DNA from: an uncultured Eubacteriales bacterium
GTDB lineage: Bacteria > Bacillota_A > Clostridia > Oscillospirales > Oscillospiraceae
DNA: 17,180 bases
Direction: 5' to 3'
NCBI GenBank assembly: GCA_949747935.1
Contig: CATKHE010000171.1
Location: 1 to 17,180, forward strand
In this document: positions 13,870 to 17,180 of the stretch, in pieces
Numbering within the stretch: position 1 is the stretch's first letter
How the letters are laid out: each line of letters begins with the position of its first letter
Notes under the pieces: model-generated
The model's input: only the letters and a program-made list of their open reading frames with translations
The model's database searches: none
What the model was told of the DNA's origin: nothing
Translations under genes and position numbers: made by a program

Positions 13870-14040
13870 ATGAATGAAAAAATGCCCCGCACCCCCTTCT
13901 CCACCCACCTGTCCGGGTCGGCAAAGGAGACGGAAATTCGACTGCGAAACATCTTCTCCGGACCCAAGAAGCGGCCACCGGTGCTGTTTCTGTCCCTGAT
14001 GTTCTCCGCATGTATTTTCTGCGGCAATTTAGTGTCCTGC
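13870..14040 (+). repeat. Conserved sensor start module, copy 2
   Basis: Second copy of the 171-base module. At protein level it matches copy 3 at 51 of 57 positions by hand count. Likeness falls away sharply after Cys57. Confidence 0.88.
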
Positions 14041-15129
14041 AACGTGGCCGAGGTGGAGCAAAACATCTCCCCGCAAAGCCCATCCGCGTCTTCCTCTGTC
14101 GAGACGGAAATTTCTGTCCCGCTCCAGGAAATAGACCGGGCCATACTGGAAAATATCGACCTGGACGGCGACGGGCTCCCTGACCGGCTCACTGTGGTGA
14201 CCCAGCAGTTTGAGGAACAGAAGGGCCCCTACAACGCACACCCAAACCGCATGGTTCTTCAGGCAGTGATGGGCAGCGGCCAGGTGCTGGACTGCATCTG
14301 GGAGGACCCCGGTGCGCCGATGGTCCGCACCCTGAAGGCGGGCCATCTCACCTCCGAGGCCCACGAGGACATCCTGCTGGAGCTCGAGGTCGGCAACAGC
14401 AACTACGCCGCTGCGGTTGTCTACGTTGTCCGGATCATCGACGGTGAGCTGACAGCGGAACCGTTCGGGATGGACTTTGCCACCCTCTGGGGGTCCTGTC
14501 TCGTTCCCCGGGAGGACAGTCCTCTGGACGCCGTCCGCATCCCCGTCAGCGTGGACAAATGGGCGCCCCCCGTCTGGTACGCCCTGCGCTGGAATGGGAC
14601 GGAGTTCGAGCTGTCTCTGGAGCCCGAGGTCAAAACCTACTCCGCCGCCACGGCCAGCGGCCACACCCACACCCTGATTCCCCAGGGACATATCCTCAAA
14701 TACGATACCTTTGACTGCTTTGAGCAGATCCAGGTGTGGGATGATTCCGTCCTGTTCCAGACCATTACCGAAGCTTCCGTGGTTCAGGATGACAGCCATC
14801 TCTTTGAAGGAATCTTGCGTCTTACCGTCTCAGGCGAGCAGTTGGACATCCAGGACGTGAACTTTGACGGCTCGGAGGACTTTGGCATCTACTGCGGCGG
14901 CAGCTACAACGGCCCCATGTACTGGTTCCTGTGGGATGAGGAGACATGGAGCTTCCGGCCCGGCTTTTTCTCCTCCGCCAACCTGACCATAGACTTGGAG
15001 AAAAAACAGCTGGTGGACGTCTGGAAGGACGGCTACGCCGGCCGTGACTACTACACCTATCGATTCAACGACCAGGGGGAGCGGGAACTGGTGGATCATC
15101 AGCGTGTTGACTTCCCCATGCCTAAATAA
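13870..15129 (+). CDS. Detached sensor subunit 2 of the split M56 system
   Basis: A 419-residue protein starting with the shared module: cytosolic PRTPFSTHLSGSAKE...SGPKKRPP, helix about 38-56, then LVSC with Cys57. LVSC fits a lipobox, but the cytosolic lead of about 37 residues is long for a lipoprotein signal, so it may be a plain membrane anchor or a lipoprotein. A Ser/Pro-rich linker follows. The outside domain has DLDGDG at 97-102 and DVNFDG at 329-334, loops of the calcium-binding VCBS/FG-GAP kind, and otherwise matches nothing I can name. It starts 17 bases after gene 1, with AAAGGAG upstream. The outside part shows no evident likeness to that of gene 1. Co-transcription is near certain from spacing; function is inferred. 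Confidence 0.82.
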   Translation: MNEKMPRTPFSTHLSGSAKETEIRLRNIFSGPKKRPPVLFLSLMFSACIFCGNLVSCNVAEVEQNISPQSPSASSSVETEISVPLQEIDRAILENIDLDGDGLPDRLTVVTQQFEEQKGPYNAHPNRMVLQAVMGSGQVLDCIWEDPGAPMVRTLKAGHLTSEAHEDILLELEVGNSNYAAAVVYVVRIIDGELTAEPFGMDFATLWGSCLVPREDSPLDAVRIPVSVDKWAPPVWYALRWNGTEFELSLEPEVKTYSAATASGHTHTLIPQGHILKYDTFDCFEQIQVWDDSVLFQTITEASVVQDDSHLFEGILRLTVSGEQLDIQDVNFDGSEDFGIYCGGSYNGPMYWFLWDEETWSFRPGFFSSANLTIDLEKKQLVDVWKDGYAGRDYYTYRFNDQGERELVDHQRVDFPMPK

Positions 15130-15139
15130 GGAGGATATT

Positions 15140-15310
15140 ATGTACGAAAAAATGCCCCGCACCCCCTTCTCCACCCCTCTGTCCGGGTCGGCGAAGGAGA
15201 CAGAACTGCGTCTGAAAAATATCTTCTCCGGGCCCAAGAAGCGGCCCCCGGTGCTGTTCCTGGTCCTGATGTTCTCGGTGTGTATCTTCTGCGGCAATCT
15301 GGTCTCCTGC
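15140..15310 (+). repeat. Conserved sensor start module, copy 3
   Basis: Third copy of the 171-base module. Many differences from copy 2 are silent third-base changes, which suggests selection on the protein rather than only very recent copying. Confidence 0.88.
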
Positions 15311-16939
15311 CAGGTAAAGGAGGCGGAGAACAATTCCCCTTCCTCCGGCGCGTCCCAGTCGGGGGACGTCTCTCTGGAGGGCGATCCCCCGGTCTCTGAC
15401 GTCACCTATCAATCTGTGCGTCAGGCAATGGCTCAGGAGGAACAGACCCTTCTGGAGAATCTGTTCCGGGCTGCCGAGCGGGAGGGCGGCTACCGCTTCC
15501 AGACCCCCTCCGCCCAACTGCTCACCACCGTTGACGCCCAGGACTGCATCCTGGGGGCGGTCTTTGTGGAGGACCACCTGGAGAACACCCTGATTCTGGG
15601 TGTCATGGAACGGGAGACCGGGGAAATCCCCCAGGGCGTTTTCCAATGCTCTGCGAAGAACGGCTGGCCCAACATTGTCGACATGTATGTCGATGAGAAG
15701 CCCTGTCTGCTCTACACCTTCAACGGCCAGGAGAACGGGCAGTATACCGGTCAGGCGGGGCTGGTCTGCCTGGAGGGGAAGGACCTCACCTGGAAGTGGC
15801 CGGCAGAGGGGGACGTGCGAGAACCGGAAAGCCCGGCCGGTCAGAAGTATCGGGATTTCTGGACCGGCCATCTGGCTCTGATGGCCCCCGGCGGGGTGGA
15901 TGTCTACGCCGTCAATCCGGACTTCCAATGGGGCAAGGACGAGCCCTGGTCCATGTGGCAGCTGGAGAACGGGGAGACCTTCTGGAGTAACTCCAGCTCC
16001 GCCGAGGAGCTGCCCATGCCCATCTACTTCCAGTCGCTGAGCTGGCTGGTGGAGTACACCAACGACCCCGGCGGCTGGCGGGTCCTCTCCCTGAAACCCA
16101 ACCGGGAGCTGTCCGACCCGGAAACCCGGACGGACTGCTTCACCCTGGAGGCCTGCACAGACAACGGTGCCGGTGCCTTCACTGCCGACCTGTTTTTCAA
16201 CTATGATTCGGAGCCGTCCCGGCCCCGGAGCTACAGCGAACTGGTCCACGCTGAGGTCCGCGCTCCGCTCCCCTCCGCCGCCGTCCCCGACCCGGAGGCC
16301 CGGGCGGCCTATGTCCGGGTCCTGGAGGACCTGCTCTACCGCTCTATCCTGCCCGACGGCGGTGAGGCGATCTTCGAGGATATGTCAGAAAACACCTTCG
16401 CCCTGGCCGACGTGGACGGAGACGGGCGGGAGGAGCTGGTCCTGCTCACCCGACCCAATATTTACGCCGGCTACCGGGGCTATATCCTGGATTACTACAA
16501 GAACGCCCTGGTCATCCAGCACGAGGGCTTTCCCTCCTTCACCTTCTACAGCAACGGGGCGTTCACCGAGGACGACTCCCACGCCCAGGGGGTCTGGACG
16601 GATACCTTCTGGCCCCACTCCCTCTACCGCTATCTGCCCGAGTCGGACAGCTATGAGCTGGCGGGCCATTTGTCCGCCTGGGAAAAGCAGGTCTCCGACA
16701 TCAACCCGGACAGTCTGCCCCCCTTCCCCACGGAAAAGGACAAGAGCGGGGCGGGTATTCTCTATTACATTCACCCGATCTCATCATATGAATACCTCAA
16801 CACCAGCGAAAGCCGCGTCAACATAGCGGTGGACCAGTCGGTCTATCTGGAGTGGCTGGAGCCCATCCTGGGGGACGCCCGGCCCCTGGAGCTGGAGCAT
16901 ATGCCCCTGACAGAAGAGAAAATCAACCGTCTGAAATAG
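15140..16939 (+). CDS. Detached sensor subunit 3 of the split M56 system
   Basis: At 599 residues this is the largest of the set. It has the shared start (PRTPFSTPLSGSAKE...SGPKKRPP), helix about 38-56 ending LVSC (Cys57), then a Ser/Gly linker. The outside part appears to have two domains: an N-terminal one (about 85-390) with no recognised motif, and a C-terminal one (about 395-599) with ALADVDGDGREEL (loop DVDGDG at 424-429), a pattern found in many Bacillota surface lipoproteins. The ATG at 15140 is preceded by AAGGAGG at ideal spacing. A longer frame from 15044 overlaps gene 2 and adds 32 residues absent from the paralogues, so it was rejected. Ten bases separate it from genes 2 and 4 on either side. 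Function inferred from context. Confidence 0.82.
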   Translation: MYEKMPRTPFSTPLSGSAKETELRLKNIFSGPKKRPPVLFLVLMFSVCIFCGNLVSCQVKEAENNSPSSGASQSGDVSLEGDPPVSDVTYQSVRQAMAQEEQTLLENLFRAAEREGGYRFQTPSAQLLTTVDAQDCILGAVFVEDHLENTLILGVMERETGEIPQGVFQCSAKNGWPNIVDMYVDEKPCLLYTFNGQENGQYTGQAGLVCLEGKDLTWKWPAEGDVREPESPAGQKYRDFWTGHLALMAPGGVDVYAVNPDFQWGKDEPWSMWQLENGETFWSNSSSAEELPMPIYFQSLSWLVEYTNDPGGWRVLSLKPNRELSDPETRTDCFTLEACTDNGAGAFTADLFFNYDSEPSRPRSYSELVHAEVRAPLPSAAVPDPEARAAYVRVLEDLLYRSILPDGGEAIFEDMSENTFALADVDGDGREELVLLTRPNIYAGYRGYILDYYKNALVIQHEGFPSFTFYSNGAFTEDDSHAQGVWTDTFWPHSLYRYLPESDSYELAGHLSAWEKQVSDINPDSLPPFPTEKDKSGAGILYYIHPISSYEYLNTSESRVNIAVDQSVYLEWLEPILGDARPLELEHMPLTEEKINRLK

Positions 16940-16949
16940 GAGAATCACT

Positions 16950-17120
16950 ATGAACAAAAACATGCCCCGCACCCCCTTCTCCACCGGGCTGTCCGGGTCG
17001 GCAAAGGAGATCGAGTTGCGTATCCGCAATATCATGTCCGGACCCAAGAAGCGGCCCCCGCTGCCCTTTTTGGCTCTGGTATTCTTCATCTGTATCTTCT
17101 GCGGCAATATTGTGTCCTGC
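16950..17120 (+). repeat. Conserved sensor start module, copy 4
   Basis: Fourth copy of the 171-base module. It keeps the invariant cytosolic residues (PRTPFST, SAKE, SGPKKRPP) and the final Cys; changes include H13G, T21I and F29M relative to copy 2. Confidence 0.88.
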
Positions 17121-17180
17121 CGGGTTGTGGAGAAGACGCCTCCGGCGGGCCCGGACAGCTCCGCTGTCTCATCCTCCCGG
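16950..17180 (+). CDS. Detached sensor subunit 4 of the split M56 system, 3' end cut by window edge
   Basis: The first 77 codons are visible, with no stop before the edge. The start MNKNMPRTPFSTGLSG, the SGPKKRPP segment, the helix at about 38-56 ending IVSC (Cys57) and the Pro/Ser linker (TPPAGPDSSAVSSS) repeat the module of the three genes before it. TAGGAG precedes the ATG by about nine bases, and the gene starts 10 bases after gene 3. The outside domain lies beyond the window, so whether it is again different cannot be seen. Its presence shows the array has at least four members. Confidence 0.85.
   Translation, partial: MNKNMPRTPFSTGLSGSAKEIELRIRNIMSGPKKRPPLPFLALVFFICIFCGNIVSCRVVEKTPPAGPDSSAVSSSR

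Noticed and set aside
15122..16249. Long open frame of 375 codons on the minus strand
   Set aside because: Antisense to sensor gene 3, with low-complexity Gly/Leu/Pro composition and no ribosome site; a shadow frame.
12470..17180. Four regularly spaced repeats, considered as a CRISPR array or mobile-element ends
   Set aside because: The repeats are 171 bases, coding, and spaced by whole genes; the shared part is a protein module. No transposase or CRISPR-type short repeats are present.

Overview
The window looks like a chromosomal segment of a GC-rich, gut-type Clostridia (Bacillota), most likely in the Oscillospiraceae (Flavonifractor/Lawsonibacter/Intestinimonas-like). Reasons: strong AGGAGG-type ribosome sites in GC-rich coding DNA, the DUF1385 (YqhQ)-PrmC gene pair, MltG followed by a U32 protein, Bacillota-type BlaI/M56 regulators and a tiny Cys/Gly-rich membrane protein of the kind found in spore formers. 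The genus is inference from protein character; no rRNA gene is present.

Layout. Positions 1-10898 read almost entirely leftward in four blocks. (a) 2193 to 1: DUF1385 membrane protein, PrmC (release-factor glutamine methyltransferase) and a small unknown protein cut by the window edge. A clear promoter lies at 2301-2329. (b) 5984 to 2319: a lipoprotein, an OmpR-type response regulator and a HAMP-containing sensor kinase, forming one three-gene operon with an extended -10 promoter at 6044-6052. (c) 8592 to 6099: MltG (lytic transglycosylase) and a U32-family protein. (d) 10898 to 8935: a TagA/WecG-type glycosyltransferase, a DJ-1/PfpI protein and 5-formyl-THF cyclo-ligase, with a promoter at 11010-11038. 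Between blocks c and d, a 55-residue Cys/Gly-rich membrane protein reads rightward from a possible sigma-K-like promoter into a two-way terminator.

Positions 11116-17180 read rightward and hold the most unusual part. A BlaI-type repressor gene follows a large inverted-repeat operator with 19-bp arms and one mismatch. It overlaps the gene of a short M56 (BlaR1/MecR1-like) protease that stops right after the zinc-protease loop and has no fourth membrane helix or outside sensor domain. Next come at least four tightly packed genes (the fourth runs off the window). Each begins with nearly the same 57 residues: a cytosolic PRTPFST...SGPKKRPP segment and one membrane helix, usually ending in LVSC. 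After that, each carries a different outside domain. The shared segment resembles the stretch that normally joins the M56 protease loop to the last helix and sensor of a BlaR1-type protein.

My reading is that one repressor and one protease are served by a bank of detached, paralogous sensor subunits: a split, multi-input BlaR1-like system. The gene order, repeats, motifs and operator are seen directly. The shared-sensor mechanism and the ligands are inference.
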